Below are positions 1 through 8,001 of a stretch of 64,000 nucleotides of DNA, one piece after another; within the stretch, counting starts at the first letter, position 1; each line of letters opens with the position of its first letter. A program made the position numbers and the translations under genes. Location: the NCBI RefSeq assembly GCF_902497855.1, contig NZ_CABVHU010000022.1, positions 45,955 through 109,954 of the forward strand, given 5' to 3'. Below the pieces are notes generated by a model. That model did no database searches. It was not told where the DNA came from and worked only from the letters and a program-made list of their open reading frames with translations. The stretch comes from Pseudomonas fluorescens. GTDB lineage: Bacteria; Pseudomonadota; Gammaproteobacteria; Pseudomonadales; Pseudomonadaceae.

Positions 1-152
1 TTGCGTTGCGCGTTCAACCACCTTTGCCCGAGGATCTGGAAAAGGCAAAAACCCTGGTGGTGAGGGTTGCAGGACGACGTTTCAATGGTGTCGTGCGCCA
101 TACCGAGCGACTGGACGATCAAAGCCTGAAGCTGGAAGTGGAGCCCGACTAG
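1..152 (+). CDS. C-terminal part of an unidentified protein (cut by the window edge)
   Basis: An open frame runs in from the left edge and ends at TAG 150-152, giving about 49 residues ending in LKLEVEPD. The tail alternates charged and beta-prone residues (VVRVAGRRFNGVVRH), which would suit a small beta domain. No diagnostic motif is visible, so I do not assign a family. It points toward the metallothionein gene, which is on the other strand, so the two are convergent with only 22 bases between their stop codons. Confidence 0.6.
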   Translation, partial: ALRVQPPLPEDLEKAKTLVVRVAGRRFNGVVRHTERLDDQSLKLEVEPD

Positions 153-174
153 GCTCCACCTTTGCCTGGATGAG

Positions 175-342
175 CTATTTGCCGTGGGCACACTTGCACC
201 CTTTACTGGCGCATTCTTCGCCATTTTCATGGTGCTTGGCGCAGGCTTCGCAACAATAGTGCTTGCCGTGGCGTGCGATCGGATGTTCGCCTAGCTTGCA
301 GGAGCATTTGGGGCAGTCGCAGATACTTTCACTGTCGATCAT
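175..342 (-). CDS. Pseudomonas-type metallothionein
   Basis: This 55-residue cytosolic protein should bind Zn2+/Cd2+ through cysteine and histidine thiolate clusters. Ten Cys fall in three groups, CDCPKCSC, YCCEAC and CASKGCKC, with several His between them. This is the pattern of bacterial SmtA/BmtA-like metallothioneins of fluorescent pseudomonads. A longer frame reaching 489 would add about 49 residues translated from REP sequence. I chose ATG at 342 because GGAG lies about 10 bases upstream and because the family starts close to its first Cys cluster. The gene stands alone, bounded by a REP array upstream and the end of a convergent gene downstream. Confidence 0.88.
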   Translation of the reverse strand: MIDSESICDCPKCSCKLGEHPIARHGKHYCCEACAKHHENGEECASKGCKCAHGK

Positions 343-398
343 GAGTCTGACTCCATCGTTGTGGTCGTCCGGGGCTGTAATGCTCACCGTAATACCAG

Positions 399-504
399 TG
401 TAGGAGCTGGCTTGCCGGCGAAGGCGTCCGTTCAGTGATAATCCTGTCAACTGACACACCGCCTTCGCTGCGGTGCGGCGATCCGACAAGCCAGCTCCTA
501 CAGG
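399..504. repeat. REPIN-type inverted REP pair
   Basis: Two inverted copies of the REP core TAGGAGCTGGCTTGCCGGCG (left arm from 399, right arm ending at 502) enclose a spacer of about 70 bases. It lies just upstream of the metallothionein start. Confidence 0.85.
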
Positions 505-530
505 GTTGCATGGTCAGGATTGAATTTTGT

Positions 531-620
531 GAGAGCGAGCCTGCTCGCGAATACGCAGGCACATTCAGCATAGCTGTGACTGATGCACCGCCTTCGCCGG
601 CAAGCCGGTCTCGCTCCCCC
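531..620. repeat. Second REP pair, mixed type
   Basis: GAGCGAGCCTGCTCGCGAA at the left and an inverted CGCCGGCAAGCCGGTCTCGCTCCC at the right (broken here as CGCCGGCAAGCCGG then TCTCGCTCCC) form an imperfect pair. It abuts the 3' end of the antiporter gene and fills most of the gap to the metallothionein. Confidence 0.7.
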
Positions 621-633
621 AGGGGGGATGTGA

Positions 634-1950
634 CTACAACACCATCGCCGCCACCCAGCCAAACCCCAGCAGCGGCAGGTTGTAATGCAGGAAAGTCGGG
701 ACCACGGTGTCCCAGATGTGGTGATGCTGGCCATCGATGTTCAGGCCGGAGGTCGGGCCCAGGGTCGAGTCCGAGGCGGGCGAACCGGCGTCACCCAGGG
801 CGCCGGCCGTACCGACGATGCTGACGATCGCCAGCGGGCTGAATCCCAGTTGCACGCACAGCGGCACGAAAATCACCGCCAGGATCGGCACGGTGGAAAA
901 CGACGAGCCGATGCCCATGGTTACCAGCAGGCCCACCAGCAACATCAGCAACGCGCCGATGGCCTTGCTGTGGCCGATCCACGAGGCCGAGGCCTCGACC
1001 AGCGTCTGCACCTCTCCGGTGGCTTTGATCACTTCGCCGAAGCCGGAAGCGGCGATCATGATGAAGCCGATCATCGCCATCATCTTCATGCCGTCGGTGA
1101 ACAGGTCGTCGGTGTCGCGCCATTTGACGATGCCCGATGCCGAAAAAATCAGAAACCCGGCCAACGCACCGATGATCATCGAGTCCAGCAGCAGCTGAAC
1201 GATGAACGCCGCGGCGATGGCCAGGCCGGCCACCATCAGGCTCAGCGGGTTGTACTGCACCGCGACCTGTTCGACCTGTTCGATTTTTTCCAGGTTGTAG
1301 ACCCGCTTCCTGCGGTAGCTGATAAAGGCCGCGCCAAGGCCGAACACCATGCCCAGCGCCGGAATGCCCATGGCATGGGTGACGTTGATGCCGCTGATAT
1401 CGACGCCGCTACGGGCAACGTTGGCCAGCAGGATTTCATTGAGGAAGATGTTGCCGAAGCCAACGGGCAGGAACATATACGGCGTGATCAGCCCAAAGGT
1501 AATGACACAGGCGATCAACCGCCGGTCCAGTTGCAGCTTGGTCAGCACGTAGAGCAGCGGCGGCACCAGCAGCGGAATAAAGGCGATATGTATCGGCAGG
1601 ATATTCTGGGAGGCGATGGCCACCACCCAGAGCAAGCCGATCAGCAGCCACTTGACCTGGCCGCCACCGCTGGCGTGCTGCCGGTCGACCATCGCCAGGG
1701 CCTTGTCGGCCAGGGCATGGGCCAGGCCGGACTTGGCAATGGCCACCGCGAACGCCCCCAGCAAGGCATAGGACAAAGCGACCGTCGCCCCGCCGCCGAG
1801 GCCACTGTTGAACGCCTTGAGCGTCGCGTCGATGCCCAGGCCACCGGTCAGGCCACCGACCAGCGCGCCGACGATCAACGCGATCACCACATGCACGCGG
1901 GACAGGCTGAGTACCAGCATGACGCCGACCGCGGCAATTACTGCATTCAT
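634..1950 (-). CDS. Na+/H+ antiporter-family membrane protein
   Basis: A polytopic inner-membrane protein of 438 residues with roughly a dozen hydrophobic segments. The N-terminus (MNAVIAAVGVMLVLSLSRVHVV) and the later stretch GDAGSPASDSTLGPTSGLN resemble the Na_H_antiport_2 / GntP-like group, proposed to exchange cations or move organic anions. The substrate cannot be read from the sequence. A TTG two codons upstream (1956) keeps the frame open, but ATG at 1950 has GAGG at 8 bases, whereas the TTG would have it only 3 bases away. It is monocistronic, bounded by REP elements on both sides. A 443-residue frame on the opposite strand is a GC-rich shadow of this gene. Confidence 0.85.
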   Translation of the reverse strand: MNAVIAAVGVMLVLSLSRVHVVIALIVGALVGGLTGGLGIDATLKAFNSGLGGGATVALSYALLGAFAVAIAKSGLAHALADKALAMVDRQHASGGGQVKWLLIGLLWVVAIASQNILPIHIAFIPLLVPPLLYVLTKLQLDRRLIACVITFGLITPYMFLPVGFGNIFLNEILLANVARSGVDISGINVTHAMGIPALGMVFGLGAAFISYRRKRVYNLEKIEQVEQVAVQYNPLSLMVAGLAIAAAFIVQLLLDSMIIGALAGFLIFSASGIVKWRDTDDLFTDGMKMMAMIGFIMIAASGFGEVIKATGEVQTLVEASASWIGHSKAIGALLMLLVGLLVTMGIGSSFSTVPILAVIFVPLCVQLGFSPLAIVSIVGTAGALGDAGSPASDSTLGPTSGLNIDGQHHHIWDTVVPTFLHYNLPLLGFGWVAAMVL

Positions 1951-2117
1951 TATCAAGACCTCAAGACAAACGGAATGAGTCCGGCCGGCAGTCTGCGTGA
2001 GCCGCCAGCGGATTGAAGAATGGGTTTTATTAGAGGGCGGGCACTGTGCCGGACCGTTGCGGCCTTGTCAAAGCCAATGCCCGGCATGCAGACACTGGGA
2101 TGAACGACGGCGTCCCT

Positions 2118-2212
2118 CTGTAGGAGCGAGGCTTGCCCGCGAAGGCGGAGTGTCATTCAACATCGATGTCGACTGACACTCCGCCTTCGCGGGCAAGCCT
2201 CGCTCCTACAGG
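2118..2212. repeat. REPIN-type inverted REP pair
   Basis: Inverted copies of TGTAGGAGCGAGGCTTGCCC flank a spacer that is itself partly palindromic. It occupies the middle of the 381-base gap between the antiporter and chemoreceptor genes. Apart from this element and the FliA-like promoter below, I see nothing else in that gap. Confidence 0.85.
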
Positions 2213-2263
2213 GGGCTGTGCACGGCATCAAATTCAGCCACGTCTCTTATTCGCCAGACGGCA

Positions 2264-2290
2264 TAAAGAAAGCCGAAACCCTGCCGCTAC
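2264..2290 (+). promoter_or_regulatory. Candidate FliA (sigma-28) promoter of the chemoreceptor
   Basis: TAAA at 2264-2267 is followed after exactly 15 bases by GCCGCTAC at 2283-2290. The flagellar sigma-28 consensus is TAAA-N15-GCCGATAA, so 10 of 12 consensus bases match with correct spacing. It lies 42 bases before the chosen ATG. Chemoreceptor genes are often FliA-dependent, so content and context agree; this is a prediction. Confidence 0.55.
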
Positions 2291-2331
2291 AGTGCCGAGT
2301 CTCAGATAATTATCGAATAAAGGACGTCTCC

Positions 2332-4479
2332 ATGTCGCTCAGACAACTTTCCATTCAATGGAAGATCACCCTGCTCGCCGGGCTGTGCCTGGCCGGTATC
2401 GTGACCCTGCTGGTCGGACTTTCGCTGTATCGCATGGAGCACAGCGCCGCGCTGGTGAAAGCCTCGAGCATGGAGATGCTCACCGAAGCCGCCCAGGCCC
2501 GGATCGAATCCCAGGGTGAAAACCAGGCGCTGGAGATTCGCCAGCAGTTCATGGACGCCTATCAATACGGCCACGGCTTTTCCCGCCAGGTGCTGTTCCT
2601 GCGCGACCAGGCCGAGAAGCGCTTTCTCGACGCCTTCGATTTGCGCGAAGACCTGACCCGCCAGGTCAAGTCGGCGCTGCAAGCCAACCCGGAGCTGCTT
2701 GGCCTGTCGCTGGTGTTCGAAACCAACGCGCTGGACGGCAAGGACGATCTGTTTACCGGCCAGGCGGAACTGGGCAGCAACGACAAGGGCCGTTTCGCCC
2801 TGTATTGGTCGCAACCGACACCGGGCAAGGTGACCTCCATGGCGCTACCCGAAAGCGACATGGCCGACACCGCCACCGGCCCCAGCGGCGAGCCGGCGAA
2901 TGCCTGGTTCACCTGCCCCCGCACCACGCTCAAGCCCTGCGTGATCGAACCCTACTTCTATGTGATCGATGGGCAGAAGGTGCTGATGACCAGCATCGTT
3001 TTCCCGTTGATGGTCAATGGCAAGGTCATCGCGTCGCTGTCGGCGGACATCAATCTCGACAGCCTGCAGGCAATCAGCCAGGACGCCAGCAAGAAACTCT
3101 ATGACGGCCAGACCCATGTCAGCATCATCAGCCCGGTCGGTTTGCTCGCCGGCCACAGCCCGGACGCCGGCAAACTCAGCCAGCGCCTGGATGCCGTGGA
3201 CAACATCAACGGTGCCGAGCTGATTCGCATGCTCGCGGCCAGCAGCAAGACCGAAAGCCTGCACAGCAACCAACAGTTGAAAGTGTTGGCGCCCTTCCAG
3301 CCGATTCCCGGCGGCAAGTCATGGGGTGTCTTGCTTGAGGTGCCGGAAAAGGTACTGGTCGGCCCAGCCGAAGCCCTGAAGAAACAACTCGATGACAGCA
3401 ACACCGCCGGCACGCTGATGGAACTCGGCCTGGGTGCGCTGGCGGCGTTGATCGGCCTGTTGCTGGTATGGCTGATGGCGCGGAGCGTGACCAAGCCGAT
3501 TCTCGGCGTGGCGCACATGCTCGAAGACATCGCCAGCGGCGAAGGCGACCTGACCCGACGCCTGGCCTACGACAAACAGGACGAATTGGGCCAGTTGGCC
3601 GGCTGGTTCAATCGCTTCCTCGACAAGCTGCAACCGATCATTGCCGAGGTTAAACGCTCGGTGCAGGACGCGCGCAGCACCGCGGATCAGTCGTCCGTCA
3701 TCGCCACCCAGACCAGTGCCGGCATGGAACAGCAATACCGTCAGGTGGATCAGGTCGCGACCGCCTCCCACGAGATGAGCGCCACCGCCCAGGACGTCGC
3801 CCGCAGCGCCGCACAGGCGGCACAAGCGGCGCGGGACGCCGATCACGCCACCCGTCGCGGCCTGAGCGTTATCGACCAGACCACCGCCAGCATCGACCAC
3901 CTCGCTGCCGACATGAGCGCGGCCATGGTGCAAGTCGAAGGCCTGGCGGCCAACAGCGAGAAAATCGGTTCGGTGCTGGAAGTGATTCGCGCCATCGCCG
4001 AACAGACCAACCTGCTGGCCCTCAACGCCGCGATCGAAGCGGCCCGCGCCGGTGAAGCCGGACGAGGTTTTGCCGTGGTGGCCGATGAAGTGCGCAACCT
4101 GGCACGCCGGACCCAGGAGTCTGTCGAAGAGACCCGCCTGGTGATCGAACAGTTGCAGAGCGGCACCCGGGAGGTGGTCGGGTCGATGAGCAACAGCCAT
4201 CGCCAGGCCCAGGGCAGTGTCGAGCAGGTGGGCCAGGCCGTGACGGCGCTGCGCCAGATTGGCGAAGCGGTGACGGTGATCAGCGACATGAACCTGCAGA
4301 TCGCCAGTGCCGCGGAAGAGCAAAGCGCAGTGGCCGAAGAGATCAACAACAATGTGGCGACGATTCGGGATGTGACCGAGTCGCTGTCGGGCCAGGCCAA
4401 CGAATCGGCGCGGGTGAGCCAGTCGCTGAACAGCCTGGCCAATCAGCAGCAGAGTCTGATGGATCAGTTCCGCGTCTGA
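2332..4479 (+). CDS. Methyl-accepting chemotaxis protein with periplasmic Cache domain
   Basis: A 715-residue transmembrane chemoreceptor. TM1 is at about 12-32, followed by a ~325-residue periplasmic region of dCache type, TM2 at about 361-383 (LGLGALAALIGLLLVWLM), a HAMP linker, and a signalling domain. The conserved hairpin tip is clear (IAEQTNLLALNAAIEAARAG, about 555-575). It should signal to CheA/CheW and be methylated by CheR/CheB. The ligand is unknown; two Cys in the sensor (TCPRTTLKPC) may form a disulfide. The frame stays open to a GTG at 2218, but that lies in REP-flanking DNA; ATG 2332 has AAAGGA at good spacing and starts just before TM1. A REP pair follows the stop. Confidence 0.93.
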   Translation: MSLRQLSIQWKITLLAGLCLAGIVTLLVGLSLYRMEHSAALVKASSMEMLTEAAQARIESQGENQALEIRQQFMDAYQYGHGFSRQVLFLRDQAEKRFLDAFDLREDLTRQVKSALQANPELLGLSLVFETNALDGKDDLFTGQAELGSNDKGRFALYWSQPTPGKVTSMALPESDMADTATGPSGEPANAWFTCPRTTLKPCVIEPYFYVIDGQKVLMTSIVFPLMVNGKVIASLSADINLDSLQAISQDASKKLYDGQTHVSIISPVGLLAGHSPDAGKLSQRLDAVDNINGAELIRMLAASSKTESLHSNQQLKVLAPFQPIPGGKSWGVLLEVPEKVLVGPAEALKKQLDDSNTAGTLMELGLGALAALIGLLLVWLMARSVTKPILGVAHMLEDIASGEGDLTRRLAYDKQDELGQLAGWFNRFLDKLQPIIAEVKRSVQDARSTADQSSVIATQTSAGMEQQYRQVDQVATASHEMSATAQDVARSAAQAAQAARDADHATRRGLSVIDQTTASIDHLAADMSAAMVQVEGLAANSEKIGSVLEVIRAIAEQTNLLALNAAIEAARAGEAGRGFAVVADEVRNLARRTQESVEETRLVIEQLQSGTREVVGSMSNSHRQAQGSVEQVGQAVTALRQIGEAVTVISDMNLQIASAAEEQSAVAEEINNNVATIRDVTESLSGQANESARVSQSLNSLANQQQSLMDQFRV

Positions 4480-4508
4480 CCTGGTTTTTACTGACGACAC
4501 ACCCCCCC

Positions 4509-4600
4509 TGTAGGAGCTGGCTTGCCAGCGAAAGCGGTAGCACATCCAACACATATGTTGGCTGTCACGACGCCTTCGCTGGCAAGCCAGCTCCTACAGG
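4509..4600. repeat. REPIN-type inverted REP pair
   Basis: Inverted TGTAGGAGCTGGCTTGCCAG copies around a central spacer with its own short palindrome (CCAACACATATGTTGG). It lies between the convergent chemoreceptor and sensor kinase genes and may protect or terminate both transcripts. Confidence 0.85.
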
Positions 4601-4626
4601 GGACCGCGTGAACATTGAGATCGGGG

Positions 4627-5940
4627 TTAGCGTTTGGGCAATTCGATCACCACCTTCAACCCGCCCCACTCGCTCTCTTCCAGCCGCAAGCCCCCGCCCC
4701 AGGTATCAACGATGTCGCGCACGATCCCCAACCCCAACCCATGCCCATCCATCTGTTCATCAAGCCGCGTACCGCGACTGAACACCTGATCGCGCTGCTC
4801 CTCGGGTATCCCCGGCCCGTCATCTTCCACGCTCAGCTCAAACCCTTGCGCCGTCTCGATCACGCTCAAGCGGACCTGCGCATCCGCCCACTTGCAGGCG
4901 TTGTCCAGCAGGTTGCCGAGCAACTCCAGCACATCCTCCCGATCCCACGGCAGCAGCAAGCCCTTGGGCGCCACATAGCTGAGGTCCAGGTGTTCACCGT
5001 GGATCATGTTCAAGGTCGCCAGCAACCCCGGCAGCTCCGCCTCGCAATCAAACAGCGCCCCGGGCAAGGCGTCGCCGGACAGGCGGGCGCGGTTGAGTTC
5101 CCGGTTTAGCCGTTGCTGCACCTGCTCAAGCTGCTTCTGAATCACCTTGCGCAGTTCCGGATGTGCGTCGAGTTTCTCGCTGCCCGCCAGGCTCAACAAC
5201 ACCGCCAGCGGGGTTTTCAAGGCATGCCCGAGGTTGCCCAGCGCATTGCGCGAACGCTTGAGGCTGTCTTCGGTGTGGGCCAGCAAATGGTTGATCTGCG
5301 CCACCAACGGCTCCAGCTCCACCGGCACCTGCTCATCGAGTTGCGAGCGCTGGCCCTGCTGTAACTGGGCGATTTGCTCACGGGCCTTCTCCAACGGGCG
5401 CAAGGCGCGGCGCACGGTGATCCGCTGCAGCAACAGGATCAACAGCAACCCCGCCAGGCCCAGGCCGAGACCGACCTGTTGCATGCGCAAAAAACTGTCG
5501 CGCACCGGGGTGTAGTCCTGGGCGACGCTGATGGAAATCGACTGGCCCAGGCGGCGATAGTCCGAGCGCAATATCAGCAACTGCTGCCCTTCCGGCCCCA
5601 GCTGCAAGTTGCTGTGCAAGCCGGGATGGTCCAGGCGTGGCAGTTCCTGGTCCCATAGCGAACGGGAACGCCAATGGCTGTCGGCGAAATCGATGCGGAA
5701 ATAGTGCCCGGAAAACGGGCGCTGATACGCCGGCGACAGGTGTCGCTCATCCAGCTGCAACCCCTGCGGCCCGCGCACCAGTGCCACCAGCAGGCTTTCA
5801 CTGTCGTTGCGCAACCCGGCTTCGAGGTAGCGCTGCAAGCCCATTTCGAACAGCCACAGGCTGGTCTGCGCCAGCACCAGGCCGACGATCACCATCACGC
5901 TGATCAGCCCCAGGCTCAAGCGGCGCTGGATCGACCTCAC
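4627..5940 (-). CDS. bqsS: Sensor histidine kinase, BqsS/CarS-like
   Basis: A 437-residue inner-membrane kinase. TM1 is at about 10-30, a ~125-residue periplasmic sensor follows, then TM2 at about 155-173, a HAMP-like linker, and a PhoQ-like H box (LGNLGHALKTPLAVL, His239). The N box is LLGNLLDNACKWA and the G box DDGPGIP. The GTG start overlaps the regulator stop (GTGA), so the pair is translationally coupled. Gene order PepSY, PepSY, regulator, kinase matches P. aeruginosa bqsP-Q-R-S (PA2659-2656), which responds to Fe(II) and Ca2+. I see no RExxE motif in the periplasmic part, which the P. aeruginosa Fe(II) sensor uses, so the signal here may differ. The orthology call is inferred from gene order and the DNA site upstream. 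Confidence 0.7.
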   Translation of the reverse strand: MRSIQRRLSLGLISVMVIVGLVLAQTSLWLFEMGLQRYLEAGLRNDSESLLVALVRGPQGLQLDERHLSPAYQRPFSGHYFRIDFADSHWRSRSLWDQELPRLDHPGLHSNLQLGPEGQQLLILRSDYRRLGQSISISVAQDYTPVRDSFLRMQQVGLGLGLAGLLLILLLQRITVRRALRPLEKAREQIAQLQQGQRSQLDEQVPVELEPLVAQINHLLAHTEDSLKRSRNALGNLGHALKTPLAVLLSLAGSEKLDAHPELRKVIQKQLEQVQQRLNRELNRARLSGDALPGALFDCEAELPGLLATLNMIHGEHLDLSYVAPKGLLLPWDREDVLELLGNLLDNACKWADAQVRLSVIETAQGFELSVEDDGPGIPEEQRDQVFSRGTRLDEQMDGHGLGLGIVRDIVDTWGGGLRLEESEWGGLKVVIELPKR

Positions 5941-6605
5941 CGGGCTTGCCCGCCGAACAGGTAACCCTGGCCGCGACGGGTTTCGATCACGCTGCGCCCG
6001 AGTTTGCGCCGCAGGTGGTTGACGTGGACTTCCAGCACATTGGAATCGCGCTCGGTTTCACCGTCGTAAAGGTGTTCGGCGAGGTGGCTTTTGGACAGGA
6101 TCTGTTCGGGGTGCAGCATGAAATAGCGCAGCAGGCGGAATTCAGCCGCGGTGAGCTGGATGTCGGCACCGTCGCGGGACACGCACTGGCGGCCTTCATC
6201 CAGGTGCAAACCCGCCGCCTTGAGCGTCGGCTGGTTGGCCTGACCGTGGGAGCGACGCAACAGCGCCTGGACCCGCAGGTGCAATTCTTCAGGGTGGAAG
6301 GGTTTGGTCAGGTAATCGTCGGCGCCGGCCTTGAGGCCCTCGATGCGCTCGGCCCAGGAACCGCGGGCCGTGAGGATCAGCACGGGGGTGGCCAGGCCGC
6401 CGGCCCGCCATTGAGTCAACACCTCCAGTCCCGGCAGCCCCGGCAAGCCGAGGTCGAGGATGATCAGGTCATAGGGCTCGCTGCTGCCCTGGTACACCGC
6501 GTCGCGACCGTCCGCCAGCCAGTCCACGGCGTAACCCTGGCGATTGAGGCCGGCCATCAGTTCGTCGGCCAGGGGCACGTGGTCTTCCACCAGGAGCAAA
6601 CGCAT
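5937..6605 (-). CDS. bqsR: OmpR-family response regulator, BqsR/CarR-like
   Basis: A 222-residue cytosolic regulator. The receiver domain has acidic residues E7-D8, phosphoacceptor D51 (LIILDLGLP) and the conserved Lys in LTKPFH. The C-terminal winged helix includes TAAEFRLLRYFMLHPEQILSKSHL and RRKLG followed by IETRRGQGYLF. ATG at 6605 follows the PepSY gene by 3 bases; the stop overlaps the kinase start. It probably binds the direct repeat at 7293-7308 upstream of the first PepSY gene and so controls its own operon. See the kinase entry for the basis of the name. Confidence 0.72.
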   Translation of the reverse strand: MRLLLVEDHVPLADELMAGLNRQGYAVDWLADGRDAVYQGSSEPYDLIILDLGLPGLPGLEVLTQWRAGGLATPVLILTARGSWAERIEGLKAGADDYLTKPFHPEELHLRVQALLRRSHGQANQPTLKAAGLHLDEGRQCVSRDGADIQLTAAEFRLLRYFMLHPEQILSKSHLAEHLYDGETERDSNVLEVHVNHLRRKLGRSVIETRRGQGYLFGGQAR

Positions 6606-6608
6606 GGG

Positions 6609-6929
6609 TCAATCTTCCTTGTCTTTCAGTAACTGGCCAGTGCTGGCATCGATGTCCAGCTCACGGACCACACCGTCGGTGGTCAGCAGCTCGACTTCAT
6701 AAATGTAGACATCGTGCTTTTCCTCGAGCTCGGCTTCCAGCAGCTTGGCCCCGGGGTAACGGTCCAGCGCCTGCCGCAACAGTTGCTCCAGGGGCAGAAT
6801 CACCCCTTGCTGACGCAGACGCAGGGCTTCGTCCTGGTCCAGGTCCCGGGCCATCGCCATCGAGCAAAAAACCAGCAGCGCCAGGGCCAGGCGGCTGACG
6901 CGCCGGTTTGCAAAACAAAACACCTTCAT
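6609..6929 (-). CDS. PepSY-domain periplasmic protein (second of the pair)
   Basis: About 106 residues: a signal peptide (MKVFCFANRRVSRLALALLVFCSMAMA), then one PepSY domain with the typical sequence EAELEEKHDVYIYEVELLTTDG and LDIDASTGQLLKDKED. PepSY proteins are thought to bind metal ions or act as inhibitors in the periplasm. The frame is open to 6989, but ATG 6929 overlaps the previous stop as TAATG and begins at a clean signal peptide, so I use that start. It is paralogous to its upstream neighbour and probably arose by tandem duplication. It matches the position of bqsQ. Confidence 0.8.
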   Translation of the reverse strand: MKVFCFANRRVSRLALALLVFCSMAMARDLDQDEALRLRQQGVILPLEQLLRQALDRYPGAKLLEAELEEKHDVYIYEVELLTTDGVVRELDIDASTGQLLKDKED

Positions 6930-7237
6930 TACGTATCCTGATGATCCTTGAGAACCTGCCCGCTGACAGCGTCCAGTTCCAGGTCCCACTCGATGCCTTG
7001 CGGATCGCGCATTTCCACCTGATAGATGTACTTGCCGTACTCTTCTTCCAGTTCGGTTTCGGTGATGGTGGAGCCCGGGTGTTTGGTCAGCGCGGTGGCG
7101 TTGAGCTTCTCGAAAGACACAATGGTACCAGCGTCGCGCAGCCTCAGGGCTTCATCGGGGCCGAGGTCGCGAGCCTGGGCAATGCCGGCGGTCAGGGTGA
7201 TGAGGGTGGCGGTGAACAGGGCAGTCAAGGTGTTCAT
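6929..7237 (-). CDS. PepSY-domain periplasmic protein (first of the pair)
   Basis: A 102-residue exported protein: signal peptide MNTLTALFTATLITLTAGIAQA, then a PepSY domain (ETELEEEYGKYIYQVEMRD, LELDAVSGQVLKDHQD). The start at 7237 has GGAG about 8 bases upstream. It is the first gene of the PepSY-PepSY-regulator-kinase operon. Highly acidic residues could bind Ca2+ or Fe2+, in line with the proposed BqsP role, but this is inference. Confidence 0.82.
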   Translation of the reverse strand: MNTLTALFTATLITLTAGIAQARDLGPDEALRLRDAGTIVSFEKLNATALTKHPGSTITETELEEEYGKYIYQVEMRDPQGIEWDLELDAVSGQVLKDHQDT

Positions 7238-7292
7238 GGGGTGTCTCCGTATTTTTATGTGTTGCTTACGGGGGCCACTTTAGCGATTTCAA

Positions 7293-7308
7293 CTTAACTG
7301 AAACTGAA
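7293..7308 (-). promoter_or_regulatory. Candidate BqsR box upstream of the PepSY operon
   Basis: Read on the minus strand the site is TTCAG-N6-TTAAG, differing by one base from the reported P. aeruginosa BqsR target TTAAG-N6-TTAAG. It lies 55 bases before the first PepSY start, where an activator would bind. A nearby third half site (TTCAG directly repeated) adds weight. Confidence 0.5.
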
Positions 7309-7423
7309 TTGCCATCATTGACCCTTTAGTCAGTGTTTTCCCGCAAGCCCAAACGCAAACTGTTAAACTCGCCACCTGCCCACATCGCCGCGGCGATCGC
7401 CACCTGACAGAGCTCAAACCACT

Positions 7424-7780
7424 GTGGAAATCTTCAAAGAATTTACCTTCGAATCCGCCCACCGCCTGCCCCACGTGCCGGAAGGCCACAAATGCGGCCG
7501 CCTGCACGGTCATTCGTTCAAAGTGGCCATTCATCTGAGCGGCGATCTTGATCCGCATACGGGCTGGATACGGGACTTTTCGGAGATCAAGGCGATTTTC
7601 AAGCCGCTGTATGAGCGGTTGGACCATAACTATTTGAACGATATTCCCGGGTTGGAAAATCCGACCAGCGAAGTGCTGGCCAAATTCATCTGGAAAGAAT
7701 TGAAGCCTCTGCTGCCGGAACTCAGCGCGATCCGCATCCACGAAACCTGCACCAGCGGCTGCATCTATCACGGCGAATAG
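7424..7780 (+). CDS. queD: 6-carboxy-5,6,7,8-tetrahydropterin synthase (QueD)
   Basis: A 118-residue enzyme of queuosine synthesis that turns 7,8-dihydroneopterin triphosphate into 6-carboxytetrahydropterin. Zinc ligands H13, H28 and H30 and catalytic C24 (HKCGRLHGHSF) match the spacing of E. coli QueD. The later catalytic His (LDHNYLND) and Glu (IRIHETC) are present. Start is GTG at 7424 with only a weak AGAGC ribosome site; no in-frame ATG nearby would keep the N-terminal EFTFESAH strand. It is divergent from the PepSY operon, with 186 bases between them. Confidence 0.92.
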   Translation: MEIFKEFTFESAHRLPHVPEGHKCGRLHGHSFKVAIHLSGDLDPHTGWIRDFSEIKAIFKPLYERLDHNYLNDIPGLENPTSEVLAKFIWKELKPLLPELSAIRIHETCTSGCIYHGE

Positions 7781-7801
7781 ACCAGGCAACCACATTCTCC
7801 C

Positions 7802-7905
7802 CGTGTAGGAGCTGGCTTGCCAGCGAAGGTCGTTAACGATAACGCGTGCATCCAGAATAAACGCGGCGCCCAGGAGTCCTTCGCTGGCAAGCCAGCTCCT
7901 ACGCG
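7802..7905. repeat. REPIN-type inverted REP pair
   Basis: Inverted TGTAGGAGCTGGCTTGCCAG copies with a ~60-base spacer, just downstream of queD. Confidence 0.85.
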
Positions 7906-7932
7906 GGGAATGCGTTTCGTCAGTGAATGATC

Positions 7933-7958
7933 AAACCACCTTTAGCGGTGGTTTTTTT
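7933..7958 (+). terminator. Rho-independent terminator
   Basis: A perfect 8-bp stem (AAACCACC 7933-7940 with GGTGGTTT 7947-7954), a 6-base loop and a run of seven T. It should end transcription coming from queD before the hydrolase gene. Confidence 0.85.
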
Positions 7959-8001
7959 ATGCCTATGCTTTTTGGCTCGCACACGCCAAGAGGACGCCCC
8001 C

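Noticed and set aside
685..2016. 443-residue open frame opposite the antiporter gene
   Set aside because: Rich in Gln, His, Arg and Asp with no domain; the opposite frame has clean membrane segments and a ribosome site. It is a shadow in GC-rich DNA.
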